Positions 43,821 to 55,321 of a DNA stretch of 64,000 nt are shown here, one piece after another (within the stretch, counting starts at the first letter, position 1; each line of letters begins with the position of its first letter). Below the pieces are notes generated by a model that saw only the letters and a program-made list of their open reading frames with translations, had not been told where the DNA came from and did no database searches. The stretch covers positions 62,001-126,000 of the forward strand of contig CALMEI010000039.1 in NCBI GenBank assembly GCA_937863225.1. Direction: 5' to 3'. The stretch comes from an uncultured Polaromonas sp. GTDB taxonomy: Bacteria > Pseudomonadota > Gammaproteobacteria > Burkholderiales > Burkholderiaceae_C. Both the position numbers and the translations under genes were made by a program.

Positions 43821-43829
<9 letters not shown>
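43809..43829. repeat. Palindrome holding both stop codons of convergent genes
   Basis: TTGAAATAAA and TTTATTTCAA form a perfect 10-bp inverted repeat with a one-base spacer. It arises because both the SIMPL gene and gabD end in TTG AAA TAA, three bases apart. Too tight a loop for a normal terminator; a cruciform is possible. Confidence 0.85.
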
Positions 43830-45311
<1,482 letters not shown>

Positions 45312-45372
45312 AGGGTTAGGGTTTGATTGATAATGTCAACTTCAATCATACACAAATCAGGAAAGAGTCGTC

Positions 45373-46101
45373 ATGGGTGCGCAATGGAAAGCAAAGGGTA
45401 AAGAACTGGCCGCCAGTGCCAAGGGTAAATTGTTTGGCCGCTTGGTCAAAGACATCGTGGTGGCGGCACGCAATGGCGCAGACCCGGCATCCAATTCCAA
45501 ATTGCGCATGTGCGTTGAGCAAGCGCGCAAAGTCTCCATGCCCAAAGACACTTTGGAACGCGCCATCAAAAAAGGCGCGGGATTAACGGGCGAAAACATC
45601 AGCTACGAACACGTCATTTACGAAGGCTTTGCGCCGCACCAAGTGGCCGTGATGGTGGAATGTTTGACTGACAACGTCAAACGCACCGCGCCCGAAATGC
45701 GCGTGCTGTTTCGCAAAGGGCAGTTGGGCACATCAGGCTCGGTGGCGTGGGACTTTAACCACGTGGGCATCATCGAAGCCGAACCCGCAAACCCTGACGC
45801 CGATGCTGAAATGGCCGCCATCGAAGCCGGCGCACAAGATTTTGAAGCGGGCGACGCCGATGAAGACGGCAAAGTCACCACCACACTGTTCTACACCGAC
45901 GCCACCGACCTGGACATGGTCAGCCGTGCCTTGCCGAACCACGGCTTCAATGTGTTGTCAGCCAAACTCGGCTACAAACCCAAAAACCCGATTGACCCCA
46001 GCACCCTCAGCGCCGAACAATTAGAAGAAGTGGAAGCCTTTTTAAGCGCTATTGATGGCAATGACGATGTGCAAAATGTGTATGTGAGTTTGGGTGGGTA
46101 G
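45373..46101 (+). CDS. YebC/PmpR-family protein
   Basis: A 242-residue protein with the full YebC signature: [20 protein letters not shown] then [15 protein letters not shown] at the N-terminus, [20 protein letters not shown], and the acidic C-terminus [18 protein letters not shown]. Members were described as transcriptional regulators (PmpR); recent work also gives YebC a translation role in relieving stalls at proline runs. The N-terminus [11 protein letters not shown] differs slightly from the common MAGHSKWANIK, as in the YeeN-like subgroup. ATG 45373 is used. Confidence 0.9.
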   Translation: MGAQWKAKGKELAASAKGKLFGRLVKDIVVAARNGADPASNSKLRMCVEQARKVSMPKDTLERAIKKGAGLTGENISYEHVIYEGFAPHQVAVMVECLTDNVKRTAPEMRVLFRKGQLGTSGSVAWDFNHVGIIEAEPANPDADAEMAAIEAGAQDFEAGDADEDGKVTTTLFYTDATDLDMVSRALPNHGFNVLSAKLGYKPKNPIDPSTLSAEQLEEVEAFLSAIDGNDDVQNVYVSLGG

Positions 46102-46122
46102 AGTTTCTATAGGAGAAATTGC

Positions 46123-46530
46123 ATGAGCACGACATTGATGGCATTGACCGGTTTTATCGCTTGGTCGCTGGCGTTACTGGTTTTGATGGAATTGATTCGA
46201 ACAAAAATGGTTGCGTCGAAGCAAATTCAAGCGAATGGTTTTCAACCAGATAATGGTAATCTTTCCCCTTTTATGCAGCGACTGGCACGAGCCCATGCCA
46301 ATTGTGTCGAAGGTTTACCGATTTTTGGTGGCCTGATGTTGGTGGCCGTACTAGCCAACAAAACGTCCATGACGGATTCTTTATCCTATGTCTTACTGTG
46401 GGCGAGAATCATTCAATCTGTGATTCATCTGATTTCGACATCGGCACTAGCGGTTAGCATGCGATTCACGGCCTTCGCGGTTCAAATGGCCATCGCTGTT
46501 TATTGGTGCATCCAATTACTCACAGCATAA
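46123..46530 (+). CDS. MAPEG family membrane protein
   Basis: A 135-residue protein with four predicted helices and the MAPEG pattern RLARAHANCVEGLPIFGGLM near residues 55-75, where eukaryotic members bind glutathione. Bacterial members are of uncertain function. It starts 21 bases after the yebC-type gene, with AGGAG before ATG 46123, so it probably shares that transcript. Confidence 0.85.
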   Translation: MSTTLMALTGFIAWSLALLVLMELIRTKMVASKQIQANGFQPDNGNLSPFMQRLARAHANCVEGLPIFGGLMLVAVLANKTSMTDSLSYVLLWARIIQSVIHLISTSALAVSMRFTAFAVQMAIAVYWCIQLLTA

Positions 46531-46561
46531 TACTCAATTTAAATAAATTCATGAGATTGAA

Positions 46562-46807
46562 ATGACAGACACCATCAAACCCCCATTGCCAGACCGCCTG
46601 TCCACCGACGCGCGCACCAAGTTTCATATTGCCGCTGTTTTTGAGCATGATGTGGGCATTCGATTCAACGACAAAGAGCGTTTTGATGTGGAAGAGTATT
46701 GCATCAGCGAGGGTTGGATCAAAGTGCCCGTCGGCAAAAAGGTGGACCGTTTTGGTTACCCGTTGACGGTGAAACTCAAAGGCAAAGTCGAAGCGTTTTA
46801 TAAATAG
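46562..46807 (+). CDS. DUF3297 family protein
   Basis: An 81-residue conserved protein of unknown function. The whole sequence fits the family: PPLPDRLSTDARTKFHIAAV, GIRFNDKERFDVEEYCISEG and KVPVGKKVDRFGYPLTVKLK. No signal peptide or membrane segment. It lies 32 bases after the MAPEG gene on the same strand. Confidence 0.87.
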   Translation: MTDTIKPPLPDRLSTDARTKFHIAAVFEHDVGIRFNDKERFDVEEYCISEGWIKVPVGKKVDRFGYPLTVKLKGKVEAFYK

Positions 46808-46902
46808 CGTTTGATAAGTGCCTTCTACAAGTAAACCCTCGTAGATTTAGGCAGCATCTTCGCGTAAGCTGTCATGCATCTTGATAAGGAGGCATGAAGA
46901 GC

Positions 46903-49410
46903 ATGTTACGCATTCTGAAAAAAATTATTGGGTGGCTTTTTTTGTTGCTGGTGTTGGCCAGCATCGCCATCGCCGTTTACGTTTGGCGCAGTTTCCCCAC
47001 ACTGTCGGGCGAACAAAAACTGGCGGCTTCGGGTTTGAAAGACGAGGTGCGCATCACACGCGATGCGTCTGACATCACACACATTCATGCCAAAAATGTA
47101 GAAGACGCGGCGTTTGCGCTGGGTTACACGCATGCGCAAGAACGCAGTTGGCAACTTGATTTCAACCGCCGCATCATGCACGGTGAGCTGAGCGCCATGT
47201 TGGGCGCTGCCACTTTAGAGACGGACAAACTGATGCGCAGTTTGGGCATCATCCGTGCCGCGCAAAAGCAGTTTGATGCAATGCCGGCCGATGCCAAAGC
47301 CCAAGTCAAAGCCTATGCCGATGGCATCAATGCTTTTCATGCCACCAGCAGCCAAGCCTTACCGCCAGAGTTTCACGTGTTGGGCGTGAAGCCGGCTACT
47401 TGGACCGGTGTTGACAGCGTGGGCTGGGCCATCATGATGGCGCTGGATTTGGGTGGCAACTGGGGCACGGAGTTTGGGCGCTTGTCCACCGCACAAAAAC
47501 TGCCCACCAAGCAGGTGTGGGATTTGTTCCCTGCCTATCCCGGCCAAGCGCCCTTATCTAAAGTTGATTTGTCCAAACTGTATGCTGATTTGGGTATTTA
47601 CAAAGCCACCGAAGTCAAAGCCACGGCGAATCAAGCCAGTTCTCAAAAATTTATAGAAAATCAGCCTGTATACGGCATGGATACTGCCTACAATGCTATT
47701 AAAAATATAGCGTTGGAAAGTGATGTGGCGGCCAACATCGTCGGCAGCGAAATTGGCAACATTGAAGGCAAGGGCAGCAACAACTGGGTGGTGGCGGGCA
47801 GCCACACGGTGAGTGGCAAACCCTTGCTGGCAAACGACCCGCATTTGGGCTTGAGCGCACCGGCTATTTGGTATTTTGCGGGTGTGCATGTGCCGGGTGT
47901 GTTTGAAGCAGTGGGTGCCACTTTGCCAGGCTTGCCATCGGTGGTGTTGGGACGCACCGCCAAGGTGGCTTGGGGCTTTACCAACACGGGACCGGATGTG
48001 CAAGATTTGTACTTAGAACAAATCAACCCTGCCAATCCCAAACAGTACAAAACACCCACAGGTTGGGCTGATTTTGAAACGCGCACCGACAGCATCAAGG
48101 TCAAAGGACAGCCTGATGTGAGTTACAGCTACCGCAGCACACGGCACGGCCCGGTTATCAGCGATGCGCAAGCGGTCCATGCGGCCGTATTGGACACCAA
48201 CAAGTATGTCATTGCGCTGCGTTGGTCCGCTTTGGATGCCGACAACACCACGGTGCTGGCGGGCATCAACGCGCAAAAAGCGCAAAGTGTGGATGAACTG
48301 ATGGCGGCGTTTTCAGGCTACCACTCGCCCATGCAAAACGCAGTCATGGCGGATGTGACCGGCAAAATTGCCTACAAAGCCATTGGCAAAGTGCCGGTGA
48401 GAAGTCCAGACAATGACATCAAAGGCGTGGCACCCGCACCCGGTTGGGAGGCCAAGTACGATTGGGCGGGCTGGTTGCCGTATGCACAAACACCGCAAGA
48501 CGACGGCAAAAAAGGCTGGGTCGCCACGGCCAACCAACGCATTCACCCCGCAGACTACCCGCATTTCATCACTGGCGATTGGGCAACACCCGAACGCTTT
48601 GACCGCATCGAAGCGCTGATGGCCGCAATACCCAAGCACGACATGGCATCGATGTACAGCATTCAATCGGACACCACCTCACTGGCTACCCAAAAATTGC
48701 TGCCCACCATACGTGCTAGCCAAAGCAAACATGCGCTTGCTCCGGCTGCCATGGCCCTGTTGCAATCGTTTGATGGCAATATGCAAGCCAGCAGCGCTGC
48801 ACCATTGGTGTTTGCCACTTGGGCGGATGAATTGGCACGTGGTTTGGTGATTCCCAAAATCGGCGCAGACAAATTCAAAGCCTTGTATGGCAAACGCCAG
48901 TTCCGTGGCGTGGTGGAGCAATCCATGTTGAACAACGACGCCACCTGGTGTGCGCCCAAATCGTGCGCGCAACAGTCTGACGAAGCGATGACACGGGCCT
49001 TGGACCGCCTGAGTGCCAAATACGGTGCAGACCCCAGCAAATGGCTGTGGGGCGTGGCCCATGTGGCACGCTCGATTCACAAACCCTTTGGCAATGTGGC
49101 TGCGTTGGCCAAAGTGTTTGATGTCACTGTGCCCACATCGGGCGACCCTTGGACGGTGAATGTGGGTCAATATTGGCTCAACGAGGCAGAGCCCTTCCAC
49201 AATCGCCATGCTGCCAGCTTGCGCAGCGTGTTTGATTTGTCCGATTTAGACAAATCCAGCTTCATTTACCAAACGGGCCAAAGCGGCTTGGTATTTTCCA
49301 GCCGTTACCGCGACATGAGCCAGCAATGGGCTGGCATCGCGGCACAGCCCAACCGCGCTTTCAAACTCAATCCAGCTGCTGTGGGCGATGCCTTGGTGCT
49401 GAAACCCTGA
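46903..49410 (+). CDS. Penicillin acylase family protein
   Basis: An Ntn-hydrolase precursor of 835 residues that self-cleaves into alpha and beta chains; relatives hydrolyse penicillins, acyl-homoserine lactones or other amides. An N-terminal helix (IIGWLFLLLVLASIAIAVYV) anchors or exports it. The alpha part has ALGYTHAQERSWQLDFNRRI. The beta chain would start at Ser292 in GKGSNNWVVAGSHTVSGKPL, followed by ANDPHLGLSAPAIWY. ATG 46903 is 10 bases after AAGGAGG; ATG 46894 is only one base after it. Residues ~250-270, in the spacer region before the nucleophile, are encoded by an interspersed repeat copy. Substrate unknown. Confidence 0.88.
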   Translation: MLRILKKIIGWLFLLLVLASIAIAVYVWRSFPTLSGEQKLAASGLKDEVRITRDASDITHIHAKNVEDAAFALGYTHAQERSWQLDFNRRIMHGELSAMLGAATLETDKLMRSLGIIRAAQKQFDAMPADAKAQVKAYADGINAFHATSSQALPPEFHVLGVKPATWTGVDSVGWAIMMALDLGGNWGTEFGRLSTAQKLPTKQVWDLFPAYPGQAPLSKVDLSKLYADLGIYKATEVKATANQASSQKFIENQPVYGMDTAYNAIKNIALESDVAANIVGSEIGNIEGKGSNNWVVAGSHTVSGKPLLANDPHLGLSAPAIWYFAGVHVPGVFEAVGATLPGLPSVVLGRTAKVAWGFTNTGPDVQDLYLEQINPANPKQYKTPTGWADFETRTDSIKVKGQPDVSYSYRSTRHGPVISDAQAVHAAVLDTNKYVIALRWSALDADNTTVLAGINAQKAQSVDELMAAFSGYHSPMQNAVMADVTGKIAYKAIGKVPVRSPDNDIKGVAPAPGWEAKYDWAGWLPYAQTPQDDGKKGWVATANQRIHPADYPHFITGDWATPERFDRIEALMAAIPKHDMASMYSIQSDTTSLATQKLLPTIRASQSKHALAPAAMALLQSFDGNMQASSAAPLVFATWADELARGLVIPKIGADKFKALYGKRQFRGVVEQSMLNNDATWCAPKSCAQQSDEAMTRALDRLSAKYGADPSKWLWGVAHVARSIHKPFGNVAALAKVFDVTVPTSGDPWTVNVGQYWLNEAEPFHNRHAASLRSVFDLSDLDKSSFIYQTGQSGLVFSSRYRDMSQQWAGIAAQPNRAFKLNPAAVGDALVLKP
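47651..47712 (-). repeat. In-frame interspersed repeat copy inside the penicillin acylase gene
   Basis: Reverse copy: TTATAGAAAATCAGCCTGTA, TACGGCATGGATACTGCCTA, then CAATGCTATTAAAAATATAG with the TGCTAT...ATAGC inverted end. It encodes FIENQPVYGMDTAYNAIKN, with two rare ATA codons. Confidence 0.82.
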
Positions 49411-49430
49411 ACACGCGTGTGCAAACTTAT

Positions 49431-49460
49431 AATAGGGGGCAGTAGCTCCCTATTTTTTTT
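49431..49460 (+). terminator. Terminator after the penicillin acylase gene
   Basis: AATAGGG and CCCTATT pair around a loop containing GGCAGTAGCT, followed by an eight-T run. A TATAAT at 49428-49433 overlaps the left arm and could be the -10 box of the downstream alaS promoter, though no good -35 box was found. Confidence 0.8.
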
Positions 49461-49535
49461 GTCCTTTTTTGCACTTTTTGGTCAGTCTCCTTTTGCGCAC
49501 TACTTTTGCACCCAACTTTTCAATCAAAGAACGTC

Positions 49536-52181
49536 ATGTCTTCCACACCCGTTAAATTCACCGTCGCCGACATCCGCAAATCATTCCTCGACTTTTATGC
49601 CGAACGTGGACACACCGTGGTGGCATCCAGCTCGTTGGTGCCGGGCAACGACCCGACGCTGATGTTCACCAACTCGGGCATGGTGCAGTTCAAAGACGTG
49701 TTTTTGGGGCAAGACAAGCGCCCCTACGTGCGGGCAGCCAGTGTGCAAGCGTGCTTGCGTGCAGGTGGCAAACACAACGATTTGGAAAACGTCGGTTACA
49801 CCGCACGGCATCACACCTTTTTTGAGATGTTGGGCAACTGGAGCTTTGGCGATTATTTCAAGCGCGAATCCATCCAATGGGGTTGGGAGCTGTTGACCCA
49901 GGTCTACAAACTGCCAGCAGAGCGTCTGCTGGTGACGGTGTACATCGACGACGACGAGGCCTATGACATTTGGCACAAAGAAGTTGGAATTCCGGCGGAC
50001 CGCATTGTGCGCATCGGCGACAACAAAGGCAAAAAATACGCTTCTGATAATTTTTGGATGATGGCCGATACGGGTCCATGCGGTCCTTGCAGCGAGATTT
50101 TTTACGACCACGGTGCACACATTCCAGGCGGCCCACCGGGCAGCCCAGATGAAGATGGCGACCGTTTCATCGAAATTTGGAACCATGTGTTCATGCAGTT
50201 TGACATGCAACCGGATGGCAGCTTGGTGAAATTACCCGCACCGTGTGTCGACACGGGCATGGGGCTGGAGCGCATCTCTGCCATCTTGCAGCACGTGCAC
50301 AGCAATTACGAAATTGATATTTTTGACGCGCTCATCAAAGCCGCAGCGCGTGAAACCGGCGTGAAAGATTTAGACAACAAGAGCCTGCGCGTGATCGCCG
50401 ACCACATTCGCGCCACCGCGTTCTTGGTCAGCGACGGTGTGTTGCCCAGCAACGAAGGGCGCGGCTATGTGCAGCGCCGCATCATCCGTCGCGCCATTCG
50501 CCACGGCTATTTGCTGGGTAAAAAGACCCCGTTCTTCCACAAACTGGTGGCCGATTTGGTCAAGGTCATGGGCGATGCCTACCCCAACATGGCGAAACAA
50601 CAGGCTCGCATCACAGAAGTGCTGAAACAAGAAGAAGAGCGCTTTTTCGAAACGCTGGAAACGGGCATGAAGTTGCTGGACGGCTCTCTCAAAGACGGTG
50701 ACAAAGTATTGGCAGGTGAAGTGGCATTCAAGCTGCACGACACCTACGGCTTCCCGCTGGACCTGACCGCAGACGTGTGCCGCGACCGTGGCGTGTCCGT
50801 GGACGAAGCAGGCTTTGATGCCGCAATGGACGTGCAAAAAACCCGCGCCCGCGCCGCTGGCAAATTCAAAATGGACAAAGCGCTGGACTACAACGGCGCC
50901 AGCAATGAATTTGTCGGCTATGAAACGCTAGACAATGCTACCAAAATAATAGCTATTTATGCAGATGGCATGCCGGCTACAGCCTTAAATGCAGGTCAAA
51001 ATGGTGTCATCGTGCTGGCATCAACGCCGTTTTATGCCGAAAGTGGCGGACAAGTTGGTGACGAGGGCGCTTTGGTCACGGGCGGCAATGTGTTTGAAGT
51101 GCAAGACACCCAAAAAATCAAAGCCGATGTGTATGGTCACCACGGTGTTTTGCTTTCGGGCAGTTTAAAAGTGGGCGACACAGTCAACACGCAAGTCAAT
51201 GCTGCAAAGCGTGCCAAAACCATTCGCAACCACAGCGCCACGCATTTGATGCACAAAGCCTTGCGCGCTGTGCTGGGTGATCACGTGCAACAAAAAGGCA
51301 GCTTGGTCAACGCCGAACGCACGCGTTTTGACTTTGCCCACAACGCACCCGTGTCCGAAGCCGAAATTGCCGCGATTGAAGCCTTTGTCAACGACGAAGT
51401 GCTGAACAATGCCGCGACAAAAGCCAAAGTGATGGACATCGAATCTGCCAAAGCCACGGGTGCCATGATGCTGTTTGGCGAAAAATACGGCGAGCATGTG
51501 CGTGTATTGGAAATCGGTTCCAGCACCGAGCTGTGCGGTGGTGTGCATGTAGAGCGCACGGGCGACATTGGTTTGTTCAAAATCGTCTCTGAAGCGGGTA
51601 TTGCATCGGGGGTGCGCCGCATCGAAGCGGTGACGGGCCTCAATGCGTTGGCCTATGTGCAAGAACTGGAAAGCACCGCTGCCAAAGCCGCTGGCACGCT
51701 GAAAGTAACTGTGCCCGAATTGGGCGGCCGCATTCAAACCGTGTTGGACCACAGCAAAGCGCTGGAAAAAGAAATCGCGGCTCTCAAAGGCCAACTTGCC
51801 AGCCACCAAGGCGATGCGTTGTTGTCCAAAGCGGTGGATGTCAAAGGCATCAAATTACTCGTCGCCAAAATGGACGGTGTCAGCAGTGCCGATGCGGCGC
51901 AAACCTTGCGCGACACGGTGGGCAAGCTCAAAGACAAACTCAAATCCGCCGTGGTGGTACTGGCCAGCAGCGACGCCGGTAAAGTGCAGCTCGCCGTGGG
52001 CGCTACAGCCGACGTGATGGGCAAAGTCAAATCGGGTGAACTCGTTAATTACCTCGCCGCGCAAGTGGGCGGCAAAGGCGGCGGCAAACCCGACATGGCA
52101 ATGGCGGGTGGCACAGATGCGTCCAAATTAGACGCAGCCTTGGCCAGCGCACAGGCTTGGGTGAATGAAAAGCTGAGTTAA
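49536..52181 (+). CDS. alaS: Alanyl-tRNA synthetase
   Basis: AlaRS charges tRNA-Ala (class II) and edits mischarged Ser/Gly. The 881-residue product has the catalytic core ([50 protein letters not shown]), the tRNA-recognition region, the editing domain with zinc ligands in [13 protein letters not shown] and [15 protein letters not shown], and the C-terminal coiled-coil/DHHA1 domain ending in [14 protein letters not shown] 49536 gives the normal N-terminus; the TTG at 49506 is not needed. Residues about 467-485 are encoded by sequence resembling the interspersed repeat without changing the usual length. Two TTAATCGAG direct repeats follow the gene. Confidence 0.96.
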   Translation: MSSTPVKFTVADIRKSFLDFYAERGHTVVASSSLVPGNDPTLMFTNSGMVQFKDVFLGQDKRPYVRAASVQACLRAGGKHNDLENVGYTARHHTFFEMLGNWSFGDYFKRESIQWGWELLTQVYKLPAERLLVTVYIDDDEAYDIWHKEVGIPADRIVRIGDNKGKKYASDNFWMMADTGPCGPCSEIFYDHGAHIPGGPPGSPDEDGDRFIEIWNHVFMQFDMQPDGSLVKLPAPCVDTGMGLERISAILQHVHSNYEIDIFDALIKAAARETGVKDLDNKSLRVIADHIRATAFLVSDGVLPSNEGRGYVQRRIIRRAIRHGYLLGKKTPFFHKLVADLVKVMGDAYPNMAKQQARITEVLKQEEERFFETLETGMKLLDGSLKDGDKVLAGEVAFKLHDTYGFPLDLTADVCRDRGVSVDEAGFDAAMDVQKTRARAAGKFKMDKALDYNGASNEFVGYETLDNATKIIAIYADGMPATALNAGQNGVIVLASTPFYAESGGQVGDEGALVTGGNVFEVQDTQKIKADVYGHHGVLLSGSLKVGDTVNTQVNAAKRAKTIRNHSATHLMHKALRAVLGDHVQQKGSLVNAERTRFDFAHNAPVSEAEIAAIEAFVNDEVLNNAATKAKVMDIESAKATGAMMLFGEKYGEHVRVLEIGSSTELCGGVHVERTGDIGLFKIVSEAGIASGVRRIEAVTGLNALAYVQELESTAAKAAGTLKVTVPELGGRIQTVLDHSKALEKEIAALKGQLASHQGDALLSKAVDVKGIKLLVAKMDGVSSADAAQTLRDTVGKLKDKLKSAVVVLASSDAGKVQLAVGATADVMGKVKSGELVNYLAAQVGGKGGGKPDMAMAGGTDASKLDAALASAQAWVNEKLS
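50936..50990 (+). repeat. Degenerate interspersed repeat inside alaS
   Basis: TGCTACCAAAATAATAGC matches the inverted-repeat head, and ATGCCGGCTACAGCC matches the tail, at exactly the family spacing with no gaps. The middle is diverged. It encodes [17 protein letters not shown] with two adjacent ATA codons. Confidence 0.5.
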
Positions 52182-52217
52182 TCGAGGTTAATCGAGCTTA
52201 AGCTGGCACTGGCCGAT

Positions 52218-52282
52218 TTTTATAACAAATTGGCCTGTAGCAGGCGTATTTATTGCCTATAGTGCTATTAAATACATAGCAA
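52218..52282 (-). repeat. Interspersed repeat copy between alaS and the TRAP genes
   Basis: Reverse copy: AAATTGGCCTGTAGCAGGCG, TATTTATTGCCTATAGTGCT, then ATTAAATACATAGCA. It lies between convergent genes in a 202-base gap; nothing else was recognised there. Confidence 0.92.
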
Positions 52283-52383
52283 TAAATCATGTGAAATGGG
52301 AAATTAGCCACCCACAATGCAAGGTGGGGTAGTCCTAGCTCGTGCGATTGTGTGGGTGTTATCGATGACTCAAGGCTTGTCCA

Positions 52384-53679
52384 TCACATGCGATTCGGCA
52401 TCCATGTCACCAACTGCGGAAACCACCACAGCAAAGTTACAGACGCTACCATGATGAAAAAGTAGGGCATGCAAACTTTGGCTATCCAAGTGATATCGCG
52501 TTTTGTCATGCCTTGGAGTACGAATAAATTAAAGCCTACAGGCGGTGTAATTTGTGCCATTTCAACGACGATGACGATAAAAATTCCAAACCAAATGAGG
52601 TTAATGCCAGCTGCATTTACCGTTGGCAGAATAACGCCCATCGTCAGCACAATCATCGAAATTCCATCTAAAAAACAACCAAGCACAATGTAAAACAGCG
52701 CGAGCACAAACAACAGCATCGCTGGGGACAGACCCAAGCTTCCCACAAATTCTGCCAAGTGCCGAGGTAAGCCAATATAGCCCATAGCCAATGTGAGAAA
52801 AGCCGCGCCAGCCAAAATCAAGGCGATCATGCAGTACAAGCGCGTTGCGCCCAATAAGGAATCGCGAAAAGTATGCCAATGGAGTGAACCTTGAAAAGCT
52901 GACAAGATGAGCGCACCGACCACGCCAATGGCAGCAGCTTCTGTAGCAGTAGCAATACCCGTGTAAATCGTGCCAATCACGCCAGCAATGAGCAATACCA
53001 CCGGAATCAGGTGACGCGACTCGCTTAATTTTTGGGTAAATGTGAAATGAGCTTCTGACTGGGGAATTTTGTCTTTATGCAACACCGCCCAAACCATCAG
53101 GTAGGCGCTGAACATGGAGGCCAATAGGAGGCCTGGGATCACACCAGCCACAAACAATTTGGCTATAGATACCTCCGCTGCCACGCCATACACAATCATG
53201 ACGATGGAGGGCGGAATCAACAATCCCAGTGTACTGGCGCCACCCAGTGATCCAACGACCAACTCAGCAGGATAACCGCGCTTGGTTAATTCAGGAATCG
53301 TCATCTTGCCAATGGTTGCGCAGGTTGCGGCAGAAGAGCCTGATACCGCTGCAAAGATGGTGCTGCCCAAAATATTGGTATGCAGCAATCGCCCTGGCAG
53401 GGCATTGACCCAAGGTGCTAGCCCTCTGAACATACTTTCAGACAACTTGGTACGAAAAAGGATTTCTCCCATCCATACGAAAAGCGGCAGTGCGGTCAGC
53501 GTCCAGCTACTGGCAGCGCCCCAAATGGTGAGCACCATGGCATCACCTGCTGGCCGTGACGAGAACACCTCCATGCCAATCCAAGCCACACCAGCAAGCG
53601 TAAGACCTATCCATACCCCGCTGCCCAGCAAGGCAAATAGGGCGATGATGAGAAAAGCCGTTATCCATAAATCATTCAT
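52384..53679 (-). CDS. TRAP transporter large permease (DctM)
   Basis: A 431-residue TRAP-T large membrane subunit with about 12 hydrophobic helices. Family phrases are PLFVWMGEILFRTKLSESMF near residue 63, TIFAAVSGSSAATCATIGKM near 108, LGLLIPPSIVMIVYGVAAEV near 152 and, near the C-terminus, MAQITPPVGFNLFVLQGMTK. It overlaps the small permease gene by 8 bases. It uses the ion gradient to import the solute delivered by the receptor. Confidence 0.94.
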   Translation of the reverse strand: MNDLWITAFLIIALFALLGSGVWIGLTLAGVAWIGMEVFSSRPAGDAMVLTIWGAASSWTLTALPLFVWMGEILFRTKLSESMFRGLAPWVNALPGRLLHTNILGSTIFAAVSGSSAATCATIGKMTIPELTKRGYPAELVVGSLGGASTLGLLIPPSIVMIVYGVAAEVSIAKLFVAGVIPGLLLASMFSAYLMVWAVLHKDKIPQSEAHFTFTQKLSESRHLIPVVLLIAGVIGTIYTGIATATEAAAIGVVGALILSAFQGSLHWHTFRDSLLGATRLYCMIALILAGAAFLTLAMGYIGLPRHLAEFVGSLGLSPAMLLFVLALFYIVLGCFLDGISMIVLTMGVILPTVNAAGINLIWFGIFIVIVVEMAQITPPVGFNLFVLQGMTKRDITWIAKVCMPYFFIMVASVTLLWWFPQLVTWMPNRM

Positions 53680-54181
53680 GACGTGTATCCGTTGCGGTAT
53701 GTGAACGTTTGCCAGTCCATTCTAAAAACCACTCGTCTACAAATGCCACGAACAAAACGCTGACGCCGATGCCCATTAATATCTGTGGAATCCAAAGCGG
53801 TGTGGCATCGCTGGCGGTTGATATATCCTGAAATTCGCGCGACTGAATGACCAATCGCCATGCATAAAAGGTCAGCAAGCCAGATAACAAAACAGCGACC
53901 GATAATGACCACAATTCCATCGCACGCCGCGGTGCGCTGTGCAGTTTGCTGATAATGAGAGTGACACGTATATGCTCATTGCATTTCAAGGTATGCGCCA
54001 AGGCTAAAAAACCGGCGCCTGCCATTGCATAGCCAGCATAGGCATCTGTGCCGGGTACATGAAAGTGCAGCAAGCGGCTGATGATGGAGGTAAGCACCAT
54101 CACCAGCACGCCAATCATCATGATCGCGGCCAGCCAAATGGATGACACATAGAGTCTGTCAAGAATATTTCGCAACCGCAT
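53672..54181 (-). CDS. TRAP transporter small permease (DctQ)
   Basis: A 169-residue DctQ-family protein with four helices (about 15-36, 48-66, 88-110 and 132-152). The middle contains the family segment KCNEHIRVTLIISKLHSAPR. It lies 26 bases after the receptor gene and overlaps the large permease gene. Confidence 0.9.
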   Translation of the reverse strand: MRLRNILDRLYVSSIWLAAIMMIGVLVMVLTSIISRLLHFHVPGTDAYAGYAMAGAGFLALAHTLKCNEHIRVTLIISKLHSAPRRAMELWSLSVAVLLSGLLTFYAWRLVIQSREFQDISTASDATPLWIPQILMGIGVSVLFVAFVDEWFLEWTGKRSHTATDTRHE

Positions 54182-54207
54182 TTTCAGTCAACGTTTGCAA
54201 TCAGCGT

Positions 54208-55179
54208 TTACTTGCGATACGCATCTAACATGCTCTTGCCTTCAGCACCTGATTTTTCAAGCCATTCTTTTTCCATGACCTCGCCCACTTTTTTCATATC
54301 TGCTTTCAAGGCAGCAGAAGGCGGCAGAATATTCATGCCATTGCTTTTCAGCGTCGCCAAAGTATCTGCATTTACTTTTTGTGACTTAGCCCAACCACGG
54401 CTTTCAGCATCTGCAGCCGCTTTTAAAACTGCGCCTTGCGTGGCTTTGTCAAGTCCATCAAATGCTTTTTTATTGACAATCACCACATTTTTAGGCAACC
54501 ATGCTTGCAAGTCGTAGTAGTACTTTAAATGTTCATACAGTTTGCTGTCCACACCGGTAGCGCCTGAAGTCATGTTCGCTTCGACCACTCCCGTTGCCAG
54601 CGCTTGCGACAGCTCTGCCGCTTGCACCGTCACGGGTTGTGCACCAACCAGTTCGGCGATGCGTGCCGTAGCCGGGCTATAGGCGCGCCATTTAACGCCT
54701 TTTAAATCGGCGGCTGAAGCAATCGGCTTTTTACTGTACAAACCTTGAGGGGGCCAAGGCACAGAATAGAGCAACTGCATACCTTGTTCGGCGAGTTTTT
54801 TCTCCATCACGGGTTTTTGAATTCGGTACAGTTTTGCAGCTTCGTCATAACTGTCGGCCAAGAAGGGCAGTCCGTCAGCACCATAGATTTGCCATTCATT
54901 TTGAAAGTTGGCCAAAATGATTTCACCTGCCTGCGCTTGTCCGCCTTGTACCGCGCGTTTGATTTCAGGTGCTTTGAAAAGCGATGCGCCTGCGTGAACC
55001 GTGATTTTTAATTTACCAGCGCTTGCTTTGTCAATGTCGTTTGCAAATTGGACCAAATTTTCAGAATGAAAATTGCTAGCAGGATAGGCCGAAGCCAAAT
55101 CCCATTTGGTCTGTGCCAAGGCAGCTTGTGCCGAAAAGAGCAAGGCTGTGGCACCCAAAGCCATTATTCGTAATTTCAT
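54208..55179 (-). CDS. TRAP transporter solute receptor (DctP family)
   Basis: A 323-residue periplasmic receptor. The signal peptide ends near AALAQTKW. Family features are WDLASAYPASNFHSENLVQF, GEIILANFQNEWQIYGADGL (about 88-107), the ligand-carboxylate-binding stretch LKGVKWRAYSPATARIAELV with its conserved Arg near 175, and SGATGVDSKLYEHLKYYYDL. Divergent placement against pxpBCA and the shared operator suggest that the ligand is 5-oxoproline or a related amide acid; this is inference. Confidence 0.92.
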   Translation of the reverse strand: MKLRIMALGATALLFSAQAALAQTKWDLASAYPASNFHSENLVQFANDIDKASAGKLKITVHAGASLFKAPEIKRAVQGGQAQAGEIILANFQNEWQIYGADGLPFLADSYDEAAKLYRIQKPVMEKKLAEQGMQLLYSVPWPPQGLYSKKPIASAADLKGVKWRAYSPATARIAELVGAQPVTVQAAELSQALATGVVEANMTSGATGVDSKLYEHLKYYYDLQAWLPKNVVIVNKKAFDGLDKATQGAVLKAAADAESRGWAKSQKVNADTLATLKSNGMNILPPSAALKADMKKVGEVMEKEWLEKSGAEGKSMLDAYRK

Positions 55180-55270
55180 AGTGAACTCCTATAGTCAATG
55201 AACAGACAAAACTTACCGAAGTTGCCAGTCTAGTAATGATTCGATTTTTGAAGAATAGGTGTTATCCCTA

Positions 55271-55293
55271 ATTATCAACATATTGTTGATAAT
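55271..55293. promoter_or_regulatory. Perfect 23-bp palindromic operator between TRAP and marR-pxpBCA
   Basis: ATTATCAACA and TGTTGATAAT are perfect 10-base arms around TAT. It sits in the divergent promoter region next to the MarR-type gene, the normal place for an autoregulatory MarR operator controlling both directions. It overlaps the putative -35 box. Confidence 0.75.
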
Positions 55294-55315
55294 TTATCGT
55301 TAAAAAATTTACAAT
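55286..55315 (+). promoter_or_regulatory. Putative sigma-70 promoter of the marR-pxpBCA operon
   Basis: TTGATA (55286-55291) and TACAAT (55310-55315) are spaced 18 bases. The start point would be near 55322, which is the A of the ATG start codon, implying a leaderless message. The -35 box lies inside the palindromic operator. Confidence 0.55.
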
Positions 55316-55321
55316 CGATGT

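Noticed and set aside
46020-46075. Sequence at the end of the yebC-type gene resembling the repeat (AAGCGCTATTGATGGCAATG)
   Set aside because: The alignment needs a gap, and the encoded [11 protein letters not shown] is the conserved family C-terminus, so the match is likely chance.
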